7,579 nt of DNA from the NCBI GenBank assembly GCA_051011595.1, contig JBPCTQ010000022.1:1-7579 (forward strand), read 5' to 3'. The DNA is from JAOUEE01 sp051011595 (GTDB lineage Bacteria > Actinomycetota > Acidimicrobiia > Acidimicrobiales > SHLQ01). Of the stretch, positions 1 through 6,715 are shown piece by piece (positions within the stretch are counted from its first letter, which is position 1; each line of letters opens with the position of its first letter). The position numbers and the translations under genes are program-made. A model generated the notes under the pieces. It made no database searches. It had not been told where the DNA came from and saw only the letters and a list, made by a program, of their open reading frames with translations.

Positions 1-187
1 CTGGAGGCGCCGCGCACCACAAGGCGATGCCATGGTCGCCGTGGTGGTGGTCGTGGAAGTTCACGAAGGTCTTCTTGTCGCGGATGAACCAGGTGGGCGA
101 TCCGTGACTGAGCCGTTCGGTGACTTCCGGCAGATCGAGACAGATCTGGCGGACCCGTTGGAGCAGCGCTTCTACGTCGGTACTCAT
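1..187 (-). CDS. MmcQ/YjbR family protein, N-terminal part (cut by window edge)
   Basis: The first 62 codons are visible, reading leftwards from an ATG at 187; the rest lies outside the window. The protein has the opening typical of the MmcQ/YjbR (DUF419) family: a short helix, then LPEVTERLSHGSPTWF (residues 19-34), a KKTFVNF strand (38-44), a His/Asp-rich turn HDHHHGDHG (45-53) and ALWCAAPP (55-62). Family members are about 115-120 residues long with a CyaY-like fold. They are often annotated as DNA-binding, but their biochemical role is not well established, so I assign none. The start lies 21 bases after the stop of the epimerase-like gene, so the two are probably co-transcribed. No strong Shine-Dalgarno site precedes the ATG; only a weak GAAG lies nearby. 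The His-rich turn is normal for the family and is not evidence of a metal site. Confidence 0.85.
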   Translation of the reverse strand, partial: MSTDVEALLQRVRQICLDLPEVTERLSHGSPTWFIRDKKTFVNFHDHHHGDHGIALWCAAPP

Positions 188-208
188 CGTTCTATCTTCG
201 CAGCCCAA

Positions 209-1300
209 TCACCGCAGTAGAGCGACGATGTCGTCCTCCCAGCCGAAGTCGAAATCGAGTGACTCACCCCACCGGCTGTCGACCCACCAGCGGTAGGTGT
301 GTTCGACCGCGCTCTCGAAGTCGTGGTCGGGACTCCAGCCCGTCGCCGACTGGAGGGCTTCGATGCTGAACACCACGTCGGTGTCCCACCGGTGCAGATT
401 CGGCTGCAGCCGCTGGGTGATGTTGCCCAACTGGAAACGATGGGCATGGGCGCGGGCCCGGGCCGCCGCCTCGGAGGTGGCGCGGATGTCCATGGTGGGG
501 CGCGAACCCGACGGCTTGCTGACCGAGACCCGCCCATCCCAGAGGTCGTCCATGACCGCGGGGCCGATGGGCACCCGCTCGACGTCGACGCCGACCACGG
601 CGGCGAAGACGTCGACGTAGCGGTTGTCGGTGTGGGCGTCGTTGCCGGTGCAGTTGAATCGTTTCCCGAGCGCCGCGTCGACACCGAGCACCGCGATCAG
701 GGCCCGGGACTGGTCGTCGACATGGCCCACGATGCCCTGGGTGGTGCCGTCACCCGGAATCAGGATCGGCCGCCCCTGTTCCATCCGGGCGAACATCCGT
801 TGTTCGCGATCGGGCAGCGCATTGTGGGGCCCGAAGACCATCGACAACATCACCGTGGTGGCCGGGAAGGCGCGTTCGGCGAAGGCACGGTTGAGGACGT
901 CCTCGCACAACAGCTTGTGCAGGCCGTACTCGTTCTGGTCGGGGCCTCGATCATCGGGAGCGTTCTCGGTGATGGGACACGGCATGCCGGTGGCGTAGGT
1001 GACCGTGGAGGAGATGAACACGTAGTGGCCGACATGGCCGTCGAGCAGGTCGATCATCACCTCGACGTCGGCCGGGTGGTAGGCCGTCATGTCGACGACC
1101 GCGTCCCAGTCGGAGCCTCCCAGTACGGACCGGAGCGCATCGTGATCGGTGCGGTCGGCCACCAACACATCGACACCCGGCGGGTACTGGGCCGGCGTTC
1201 GGCCGCGGTTGCACACGGTGGTGTCGTGGCCGGCGGCCACCAGCTCGTTGACCAACGAGCGACCGTTGAACAACGACCCTCCCATGACCAATACCCGCAC
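209..1300 (-). CDS. NAD(P)-dependent epimerase/dehydratase-like protein (extended SDR)
   Basis: A 363-residue extended short-chain dehydrogenase/reductase on a Rossmann fold. I chose the GTG at 1300 because it puts RVLVMGG at the very N-terminus, where the family expects it, and because a GAGAGGGG sequence sits 5 bases upstream; an in-frame start at 1351 would add 17 residues with no homology. The nucleotide-binding loop is GGSLFNG (7-13), with Leu where classical members have the middle Gly. Strand 2 ends in NRGRT (31-35), whose Arg suggests NADP(H). DMTAYHPADV (70-79), ISST (96-99) and the active-site pair Tyr125/Lys129 (YGLHK) follow, so the catalytic residues are present. These features match the sugar-epimerase/reductase-like branch whose loop reads GGTxFxG. 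The C-terminal third (about 240-363), which would set substrate specificity, does not tell me the substrate. It lies upstream of the YjbR-family gene and divergent from the MaoC gene. Confidence 0.88.
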   Translation of the reverse strand: MRVLVMGGSLFNGRSLVNELVAAGHDTTVCNRGRTPAQYPPGVDVLVADRTDHDALRSVLGGSDWDAVVDMTAYHPADVEVMIDLLDGHVGHYVFISSTVTYATGMPCPITENAPDDRGPDQNEYGLHKLLCEDVLNRAFAERAFPATTVMLSMVFGPHNALPDREQRMFARMEQGRPILIPGDGTTQGIVGHVDDQSRALIAVLGVDAALGKRFNCTGNDAHTDNRYVDVFAAVVGVDVERVPIGPAVMDDLWDGRVSVSKPSGSRPTMDIRATSEAAARARAHAHRFQLGNITQRLQPNLHRWDTDVVFSIEALQSATGWSPDHDFESAVEHTYRWWVDSRWGESLDFDFGWEDDIVALLR

Positions 1301-1305
1301 GATTT

Positions 1306-1313
1306 CCCCTCTC
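1306..1313 (-). promoter_or_regulatory. Ribosome binding site of the epimerase-like gene
   Basis: GAGAGGGG on the minus strand ends 5 bases before the GTG at 1300. This purine-rich Shine-Dalgarno match decides the start in favour of 1300 over the longer reading frame that opens at 1351. Confidence 0.75.
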
Positions 1314-1384
1314 CGGCGATGGCGCGTTGGTGCTCCAGCGGCCAACATCATGACCTATCGGGCCGACCGGCGGCTCACCATCAC

Positions 1385-1390
1385 GAGGAG
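1385..1390 (+). promoter_or_regulatory. Ribosome binding site of the MaoC-type gene
   Basis: GAGGAG lies 5 bases before the GTG at 1396. This is a strong Shine-Dalgarno site at normal spacing and supports the GTG start. Confidence 0.8.
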
Positions 1391-1395
1391 ACAGC

Positions 1396-1854
1396 GTGGA
1401 GTTCGACGTCAACGACATCGACGGCATAAATGCCGCCGCCACCGACGAGTTCGGGGACTGGGGCGCCCCCATCGAGGTCACCCAGGACATGATCAACGCC
1501 TTCGCGGAGCTCACCGGCGATCACCAGTGGATCCACGTCGACATCGAGCGGGCCAACGCCGGCCCCTTCGGTGGCCCCATCGCCCACGGTTTCCTCACCG
1601 TCTCACTGCTGCCCAAACTCAACCCCGGTGGGGTGAAGATCACCGGCATCAAGAACGCGGTCAACTACGGATCGGACGGATTCCGGTTCCTGGCCCCGGT
1701 GCCTTCCGGGTCATCGGTGCACGCCCGGTCACGCATCGTGAGTGCCGAAGCGAAGAAGAAGGGCACTCTGCTCACCACCGAGGTGGCCGTGCACGTGGTC
1801 GACAACGAGACCCCGTCACTGCTCTACAAGATGCTGGTTCTCTACCAGGGCTGA
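1396..1854 (+). CDS. MaoC-type dehydratase (R-specific enoyl-CoA hydratase-like)
   Basis: A 152-residue single hotdog-fold protein, the usual length for short MaoC/R-hydratase proteins. This family reversibly hydrates trans-2-enoyl-CoA to (R)-3-hydroxyacyl-CoA, or acts on related CoA thioesters, in the cytoplasm. The hydratase motif is clear: FAELTGDHQWIHVD (36-49) contains Asp42 and His47 in the Asp-x4-His spacing of the PhaJ-type active site, followed by GPFGGPIAHGFLT (56-68), the conserved Gly/Pro/His segment that lines the site. Strands from about 90 to 150 complete the fold, ending in LLYKMLVLYQG. The GTG start has a good ribosome binding site. It stands alone on the plus strand, between a divergent extended SDR and a convergent classical SDR. 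NodN-like and MaoC-like proteins cannot be told apart from sequence alone, and the chain length of the substrate is unknown. Confidence 0.9.
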   Translation: MEFDVNDIDGINAAATDEFGDWGAPIEVTQDMINAFAELTGDHQWIHVDIERANAGPFGGPIAHGFLTVSLLPKLNPGGVKITGIKNAVNYGSDGFRFLAPVPSGSSVHARSRIVSAEAKKKGTLLTTEVAVHVVDNETPSLLYKMLVLYQG

Positions 1855-1861
1855 CCATCAC

Positions 1862-1956
1862 CCCGCCCCCACCCCGGCGAGCTGCTTTCTGCTTCTGGCA
1901 GTGCAGCGACGCGCTGTGGCTGACGCTGCACTACCAGAACCGGGATGGGGGGTGGG
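1862..1956. terminator. Long imperfect hairpin between convergent genes, probable bidirectional terminator
   Basis: The 134-base gap at 1855-1988 holds a large inverted repeat. The inner stem pairs 1893-1908 with 1924-1939: 15 of 16 pairs match, with one C-A mismatch at 1899/1933 and a 15-base loop. The outer stem pairs 1866-1877 with 1940-1951 (CCCCGG-type left arm, CCGGG/GGGG right arm, one mismatch) and weakly continues to 1862/1956. The left side carries a 15-base bulge at 1878-1892. It begins about 7 bases after the MaoC stop and ends 32 bases before the last codon of the classical SDR gene, so it could end transcripts from both sides. No T-tract follows on either strand, which is common in high-GC actinobacteria. 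Termination is inferred; a mobile repeat copy is the alternative. Confidence 0.6.
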
Positions 1957-1988
1957 TGTTCTGTCTGCCGCGGTTGGCGGGTGTTCGA

Positions 1989-2819
1989 TCAGTGGTCGCC
2001 CGCGGGGTCGGGCACGATGCCGGCTTCGATCGCGCCCATGAGCTCGTCGAATCGGCGCCGTTGCGTGGTCTCGAGATCGAACGCCCCTTCGGGGATCCCG
2101 GCGAAGACGTAACGCTCGCCCGTACGCAGCGCTTCGAGGACGCGCTCGGCGCAGGTGGCCGGGTCGACGCCGACCAACCCGGCGAACTCACGGGTCGGGT
2201 CGTTGACCCGGCGCCCCTTGTCGGGCGGGCGGTTGCGTTCCGCATCGGTGATGAGCGAACGAACCATTCCCGGCAGTAGGGCCGAGGCCCGGATGGAGCT
2301 GCCGGCAAGTTCGTCGGCCAGCGCGTCGGTGAGCGACAGGATGGCGGCCTTCGACGTGCCGTAGATCCCGGTGGCACCCAGCGCGGCGACCGACGACGTG
2401 TTGAAGATGTGGCCCGGCTCGCCGCCGGCCTGCATACGCGGGAGAAACGTGGTCACACCGTTGATGGTGCCCATCACGTTGACACCGTAGACCCACTGCC
2501 AATCCTCGATGATGGAGTCGCCGAAGCCCTTGAACAACAGCACGCCGGCGTTGTTGCAGAGCACATGCACGGCACCGAAGGCCTCGTAGGCGGTGTCGGC
2601 GAGGGCCTGCACCGAAGCCGGGTCGGCCACATCGACACCGACGGCGATCGATTCGGGGCCGTCTTCGGAAGCCTGGGCCGCGACCATGGCCGCCCGGTCC
2701 ACGTCGATGTCGGCCACGACGGTACGTAGGCCGGCGGCCGAAAAGGCAGCCACCAGGGCCGCACCGATTCCGCTGGCGCCGCCGGTGACGACCCCGACCC
2801 GCCCGTCGATCACGTCCAC
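1989..2819 (-). CDS. Classical SDR family NAD(P)-dependent oxidoreductase
   Basis: A 276-residue classical short-chain dehydrogenase/reductase, complete. The cofactor loop is TGGASGIG (12-19). Strand 2 ends VVADID, with Asp37 in the position that favours NAD(H) over NADP(H). Asp63 in VDVAD, NNAG (89-92) and Asn114 are in place, and the catalytic set is Ser143 (TSSVAA), Tyr153 and Lys157 (YGTSK). The loop between Ser and Tyr is about three residues shorter than in many members. The tail after 190 is long and charged and probably forms the substrate lid; its substrate cannot be read. The family oxidises alcohols or reduces ketones, including steroids and 3-hydroxyacyl compounds. The GTG at 2819 lies 5 bases after the stop of the GST-like gene, so translation is probably coupled; AAGGG about 12 bases upstream is a weak ribosome binding site. 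A GTG two codons further in (2813) is an equally possible start. It is the last gene of the proS-led operon. Confidence 0.9.
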   Translation of the reverse strand: MDVIDGRVGVVTGGASGIGAALVAAFSAAGLRTVVADIDVDRAAMVAAQASEDGPESIAVGVDVADPASVQALADTAYEAFGAVHVLCNNAGVLLFKGFGDSIIEDWQWVYGVNVMGTINGVTTFLPRMQAGGEPGHIFNTSSVAALGATGIYGTSKAAILSLTDALADELAGSSIRASALLPGMVRSLITDAERNRPPDKGRRVNDPTREFAGLVGVDPATCAERVLEALRTGERYVFAGIPEGAFDLETTQRRRFDELMGAIEAGIVPDPAGDH

Positions 2820-2824
2820 CGTGC

Positions 2825-3538
2825 TCAGTCGCCCTTGGCGACGGGCACGTCGATGCCCGCCTCGGCCGCCCGACCCAGCACCGACAGGTACCCCTCGTAG
2901 GCGGCCAGCAGCTCCTCTTCGTCGGGACTGGTGGCCGCCACGATCGGGTCACCGACCAGCGCGTCGCGCCAGTTCCGCACTCGACCCAGAGCCTCGGGCA
3001 CATCGAATCCGTGGAAGTGACGGAGTCCGCAGAACCGCACGAACATCGGCGCCGCGGTGGCGTCGACGACACTCAGGGTGTCACCGCCCCAGTAGCCGTC
3101 GACATATCCCCGCGCCTCGAGCCGGGCCTCCATCTCGGTGAGCTGGTCGACGAGCGCGTCGGTCAGCGCGTCATCGCGCTCGGGTCGCACGTTCATCAGG
3201 CGGCGCTCGTAGGCGGGACAGGGCCCGTCGTTCCACCATTCGATCCACATCCGGGCCGCCGCCCGCTCGGCGGGGTCGGAGGGGAAGATCGGCGGCGTCG
3301 GCCAACGTTCCTCGATCCACTCGTTTATGACGTGTGATGGGTGGATCGCCAAACCGTCCCATTCCAGAAGGGGCACCGACCCGCTCGATGACTTGGCCAT
3401 GTACCAGTCGGGCCGATCGACCAGGTCGATGTCGACCGTGTCGATCTCGACACCTTTGACTGCGAAGGCGATCTCGCTGCGGTGGCAGAAGTTGCAGGTG
3501 ATCGCCCGGTAGAGCGTCGGGCGAGGGGCGGCTTCCAT
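2825..3538 (-). CDS. Glutathione S-transferase-like protein with N-terminal CxxC
   Basis: A 237-residue protein with GST architecture. A thioredoxin-fold N-terminal domain (about 8-80) carries CNFC (Cys15, Cys18), as in glutaredoxins and some bacterial GSTs, and GSVPLL (53-58), whose Pro56 is the conserved cis-proline. At IHPSHVINEWIEE (65-77) Ser68 fills the place of the glutathione-contacting Ser, but the usual Glu/Asp before it is Pro67. The helical C-terminal domain (about 88-220) holds LSVVD (155-159), the S-x-x-D N-capping box typical of GSTs. Actinobacteria usually make mycothiol rather than glutathione, so the actual thiol is uncertain. I chose the ATG at 3538 because the fold begins there; the frame stays open to 3814 only by overlapping the lipoprotein gene. 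The start is 10 bases after that gene's stop, with no clear Shine-Dalgarno site, so it is probably translated by coupling. Confidence 0.82.
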   Translation of the reverse strand: MEAAPRPTLYRAITCNFCHRSEIAFAVKGVEIDTVDIDLVDRPDWYMAKSSSGSVPLLEWDGLAIHPSHVINEWIEERWPTPPIFPSDPAERAAARMWIEWWNDGPCPAYERRLMNVRPERDDALTDALVDQLTEMEARLEARGYVDGYWGGDTLSVVDATAAPMFVRFCGLRHFHGFDVPEALGRVRNWRDALVGDPIVAATSPDEEELLAAYEGYLSVLGRAAEAGIDVPVAKGD

Positions 3539-3548
3539 CGCCGCGACG

Positions 3549-4952
3549 CTAGCCGACGTCGACGGGCTCGGAGATGGGCTCGAAGGTGAGGGTCTCGAGG
3601 TCGAACTCGACGAGGACCAGCTGATCACGGGCATCGACCTTGTCCGAGGCGAGCGAGGCGAACGCATACCCCGGGACGGACAAGTCGGGAACCCGGTCGA
3701 GGGCTTCCACCCAGGATTCGTTGGTGAGGTCGGGGCCGGCGGCCTCGGCGATCTGCACGAACATCGCCACCGTGCGACAGACCCCGGTGGTGCCCGAGTA
3801 GTAGTTGGGATCACCCTCGGGGAGTTGGCTGGTGGGGATCACCTCCACACCCTGCGCCTGCTCGACGACCTCGACACACTCCGCGATGCGAGGGTCGGCC
3901 GCTTCCTCGACATCGGAGCCGTTGTTGTTGGTGAGGATTCTCGTGCCGGGCTGCAATCCCTCGGGAGGAATGCTCTCCCAGTCGCTGATGGCGTCACCGT
4001 TGCCCATGATGTAGGTGAACTCCGGTGCCTGATCGAAGAACGCCTGATTACGGAGCTCCCCCTCACCCAGCAGCACCACCGTCGACACACCGGCGGCCTC
4101 GGCCGCCTCGATCCAGACGCTGACATCGCTGGCCGTCGCCACCTGGTCACCGGTGGTGGTCACAACATCGGTGACCGGTACCTCGACCCCTTCGGCCATC
4201 AGTGCGGCAGCCATACCGTCGACCAGCGGCTGCTCGTCGCCGTTGGAGCCGATCACCATCATCGAGCCGAGATCGTCGAGCACCCCGGCGTCGGCCATCA
4301 GCCGGGCCACGGCCTCGTTGCGCCGATCGAGGCTCATCTCGGCCGAGACCCACAGGCCACCGGCCCGTTCGGCCTGATCGGCGCGGGGCGGCGGGCCCAC
4401 CAGCACGGTGTCGTGCAGTTCGACGAAGCACTCATTGACGTCGGCCGCGCCCGGGCCGGCGAATCCGGCCAGCACCGCGAACACGGAGGCGTCCTCGGTG
4501 AGCTTGAGGCACACCTCGTCGGCGGTGGTCGACCCCACCGGCAGGTAGGACTCGTGGACCAACTCCATACGGCGACCCAACACACCGCCGTTGTCGTTGT
4601 ACCAGGCGACCACCGCATCGGCCTGGGGCCCGAAGTTCTGGAAGGCCAGGTCGAGGCCGAACGAGCTGTTCAACAGGTCGAAGTCGATCGAGCTGTAACC
4701 CAACGTGATGGTGTCGGCAGTGACACCCCGGAACGAATCGGTCAGGACTGCTTCGGCCGTGGTGGACGTCACGGCCGAGGCCGTCGTGGTGGTCTCGGCG
4801 GCGGTTGCGGCCTCGCCCTCGTCGGCATCGCTGTCGCCATCGTCGGCACAGGCAGCCGCGAGCAACCCCAACGCGACGAGCACGCCGACCCGAACCATCC
4901 ATCGTCTCGAACGAGGCCTATCGGCGGCACAACGCGGGTGAAGGGTCTGCAT
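3549..4952 (-). CDS. ABC transporter substrate-binding lipoprotein, branched-chain amino acid type
   Basis: A 467-residue secreted lipoprotein. Its signal peptide has a basic n-region (R14-R21), a hydrophobic core (V22-L31) and the lipobox LAAAC with lipidated Cys35; an Asp/Glu- then Thr/Ala-rich linker (36-70) follows, typical of actinobacterial surface lipoproteins. The rest (about 75-467) resembles the Peripla_BP_6 / LivJ-like periplasmic-binding fold: TADTITLGYSS opens strand 1, VVAWYNDNGGVLGRRMELV (117-135) is the characteristic helix-strand, and AVLAGFAGPG and GVCRTVAMFVQIAEAAG are further typical segments. Such proteins bind amino acids, amides, short organic acids or aromatics and hand them to a membrane permease. 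No permease or ATPase gene is in the window, so the ligand is unknown. ATG 4952 is preferred over GTG 4955 because AGGAG lies 5 bases before it. It follows proS by 19 bases. Confidence 0.88.
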   Translation of the reverse strand: MQTLHPRCAADRPRSRRWMVRVGVLVALGLLAAACADDGDSDADEGEAATAAETTTTASAVTSTTAEAVLTDSFRGVTADTITLGYSSIDFDLLNSSFGLDLAFQNFGPQADAVVAWYNDNGGVLGRRMELVHESYLPVGSTTADEVCLKLTEDASVFAVLAGFAGPGAADVNECFVELHDTVLVGPPPRADQAERAGGLWVSAEMSLDRRNEAVARLMADAGVLDDLGSMMVIGSNGDEQPLVDGMAAALMAEGVEVPVTDVVTTTGDQVATASDVSVWIEAAEAAGVSTVVLLGEGELRNQAFFDQAPEFTYIMGNGDAISDWESIPPEGLQPGTRILTNNNGSDVEEAADPRIAECVEVVEQAQGVEVIPTSQLPEGDPNYYSGTTGVCRTVAMFVQIAEAAGPDLTNESWVEALDRVPDLSVPGYAFASLASDKVDARDQLVLVEFDLETLTFEPISEPVDVG

Positions 4953-4957
4953 CACAT

Positions 4958-4962
4958 CTCCT
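4958..4962 (-). promoter_or_regulatory. Ribosome binding site of the substrate-binding lipoprotein gene
   Basis: AGGAG on the minus strand lies in the 19-base gap after proS, 5 bases before the ATG at 4952 and only 2 before the GTG at 4955. The spacing favours the ATG. An out-of-frame ATG at 4957 is too close to it to be used. Confidence 0.8.
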
Positions 4963-4971
4963 GTCAGGGCC

Positions 4972-6681
4972 TCAGCCGGCGGCTACCAACGACTGCAACC
5001 GAGCGACGGCCTGGTCGGGGGCCACGGTGCTCTTCTCCCCGGTGGCCCTCACTACCAGCTCGAGCTCACCGGCGTCGATGCCCTTGGGGCCGATGGTGAG
5101 GCGGAACGGGATTCCGACCAGTTCGGCGTCGGCGAACTTCACCCCAGCGCGGGCATCACGATCGTCGAGGATGACTTCGACCCCGGACCCGGTGAGCTGG
5201 TCATGGATTTCGGTGGCCACCCGCATCGATTCGTCGTGGTCGACCTTCACCACCGTGATGACCACGTGGAACGGCGCCACCGACACCGGCCAGCAGATGC
5301 CGTCGTCGTCGTGATGGGTCTCGACCACCGCAGCCAGGGCTCGGCCCACGCCGATGCCGTAGCTACCCATGATGGGCACTCGGGAATCGCTGTTCTCGTC
5401 GAGGACGGCGATGCCGAAGGCCTCGGTGTACTTGCGGCCCAGTTTGAAGATGTGCCCGACCTCGATGGCCCGCTCGATTCGGAGCTCCTCACCACACTCG
5501 GGACAGGCCTCACCGGCGATGACGGCTCGCAGGTCGGCCCACGTTCCCACCACCACGTCGCGCTCGATGTCGACACCGGCCAGGTGGAAGTCGTCCTCGT
5601 TGGCACCAGTGGTCATGTTGCGGCGACCGGCCAGGGCATGGTCGGCGATCACGGGAAGATCGGTCACCCCAACTGCTCCCAGACTGCCGGGGTGGGCCCC
5701 CATCGCCGCCTGGATGGCATCGGCCTCGGCCGCGGCGATCTCGATGGCGCCGGTGGCGTCGACGAGCTTCTGTTCGACCAGGCTGTGGTCGCCGCGCAAC
5801 AACACCAGCGTGAGCCGGCCGTCGATCTCCATGACCAGCGTCTTGATCTGACGATCGGCCGGTGCCCCACCGTCGGCGTCGACCAGCTGGGCGATGGTGC
5901 GCACCCCCGGTGTCGCGAATCGCTGGGGTGCGTCTGCGGTGTTGGCCGGGTCTTCGATGGGCGCGAAGGTGGAAGTGGCCCGTTCGATGTTGGCCGCGTA
6001 GCCACAGGACCCGCACCGGGCGACGTCGTCTTCGCCGGCGGGCGACGCCACCATGAACTCCACCGAGTCGGTGCCACCCATGTTGCCCGACGATGCCTCC
6101 ACCGGCACCGCGTCGAGATCGAGCCGGTCGTACATCCGGGTGTAGGCGCCGTGGTGGGCGTCGAAGCTGGTGTCGAGGCCCGCCTCGTCGATGTCGAAGC
6201 TGTACGAGTCCTTCATGGTGAACTCCCGCACCCGCAACAGGCCGGCCTTGGGCCGGGGTTCGTCGCGGAACTTGATCTGGAACTGGTACCAGATCTGCGG
6301 CAGCGCCCGGTACGAGGTCACCTCACTGAACACGGTGGTGAAGATCTCCTCGTGGGTCACCCCCAAGGCCTGCTCGGCCCCCTTGCGGTCGACCAGCCGG
6401 AACATCTCCTCACCGATCGCGTCCCATCGTCCCGACGTCTGCCACACCGTGGCCGGGTGCATACAGGGCAACAAGAACTCCTGCCCGCCGATGAGGTTCA
6501 TCTCGTCGCGGATGATGTTGGCGACCTTGTCGTGCACCCGGCGACCGAGCGGCAACAACGAGTAGTGACCCGATTGGAGCTGACGGATGTAGCCGCCTCT
6601 CACCAGCAGCTGGTGGCTGGCCGCCTCGGCGTCGGCCGGCGCGTCACGCAACGTGGGAATGAACAGCTGCGACCAGCGCAT
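4972..6681 (-). CDS. proS: Prolyl-tRNA synthetase (bacterial type, with editing insertion)
   Basis: A complete 569-residue class II synthetase that attaches proline to tRNA-Pro in the cytoplasm. The start MRWSQLFIPTLRDAPADAEA matches bacterial ProRS, and GAGGAG sits 4 bases upstream of ATG 6681. Motif 1 lies at about 43-72 (LPLGRRV to EFLLP), the proline-site THEE at 109-112, motif 2 at about 133-160 (FQIKFRDEPRPKAGLLR), and motif 3 at 439-454 (GSYGIGVGRALAAVVE). Between motifs 2 and 3 an INS editing domain (about 228-405) is intact, with Lys280 in the place of the editing lysine of E. coli ProRS and a PGSLGAVG loop (331-338); it should clear Ala-tRNA-Pro. Two CxxC pairs (Cys223/226 and Cys393/396) bracket this domain. 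The anticodon-binding domain fills 470-569. It is the first gene of the four-gene minus-strand run, with its promoter in the divergent gap. Confidence 0.98.
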   Translation of the reverse strand: MRWSQLFIPTLRDAPADAEAASHQLLVRGGYIRQLQSGHYSLLPLGRRVHDKVANIIRDEMNLIGGQEFLLPCMHPATVWQTSGRWDAIGEEMFRLVDRKGAEQALGVTHEEIFTTVFSEVTSYRALPQIWYQFQIKFRDEPRPKAGLLRVREFTMKDSYSFDIDEAGLDTSFDAHHGAYTRMYDRLDLDAVPVEASSGNMGGTDSVEFMVASPAGEDDVARCGSCGYAANIERATSTFAPIEDPANTADAPQRFATPGVRTIAQLVDADGGAPADRQIKTLVMEIDGRLTLVLLRGDHSLVEQKLVDATGAIEIAAAEADAIQAAMGAHPGSLGAVGVTDLPVIADHALAGRRNMTTGANEDDFHLAGVDIERDVVVGTWADLRAVIAGEACPECGEELRIERAIEVGHIFKLGRKYTEAFGIAVLDENSDSRVPIMGSYGIGVGRALAAVVETHHDDDGICWPVSVAPFHVVITVVKVDHDESMRVATEIHDQLTGSGVEVILDDRDARAGVKFADAELVGIPFRLTIGPKGIDAGELELVVRATGEKSTVAPDQAVARLQSLVAAG

Positions 6682-6685
6682 GGAT

Positions 6686-6691
6686 CTCCTC
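6686..6691 (-). promoter_or_regulatory. proS: Ribosome binding site of proS
   Basis: GAGGAG on the minus strand ends 4 bases before the ATG at 6681. It fixes the proS start; the in-frame GTG at 6810 would add 43 residues that no ProRS has. Confidence 0.85.
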
Positions 6692-6715
6692 GATCGACCG
6701 GGAACGGCGCCCGCC

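Larger units (their letters stand above)
1301..1395. promoter_or_regulatory. Divergent intergenic region, epimerase-like / MaoC genes
   Basis: This 95-base gap separates two genes that point away from each other, so it should contain both promoters. I see the two ribosome binding sites at its ends but no convincing -35/-10 pair in either direction. TAGGTC-like and TATCGG-like hexamers near 1346-1362 are too weak to call. No repeat or operator-like palindrome stands out. Confidence 0.5.

Noticed and set aside
32..220. A Val-rich 62-codon plus-strand frame at the left edge
   Set aside because: It is the antisense of the YjbR-family gene; the Val run is the reverse complement of the His/Asp codons of that gene.
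299..1429. A 376-codon open frame antisense to the epimerase-like gene
   Set aside because: It is a high-GC shadow. The minus-strand protein has Rossmann and YxxxK motifs, whereas this translation has none, and it would overlap the start of the MaoC gene.
1149..2279. A 376-codon plus-strand open frame covering the MaoC gene and part of the SDR
   Set aside because: It is Arg/His/Pro-rich, in a different frame from the MaoC protein, and crosses the convergent hairpin and the antisense of the SDR gene.
2825..3814. GST-like protein starting at 3814 instead of 3538
   Set aside because: The extra 92 residues overlap the lipoprotein gene and are Ser/Pro/Arg-rich shadow sequence; the GST fold begins at the ATG at 3538.
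3825..5099. A 424-codon open frame antisense to the lipoprotein gene
   Set aside because: The minus strand has a signal peptide, lipobox and binding-protein fold; the antisense translation is Gly/Arg/His-rich without domains.
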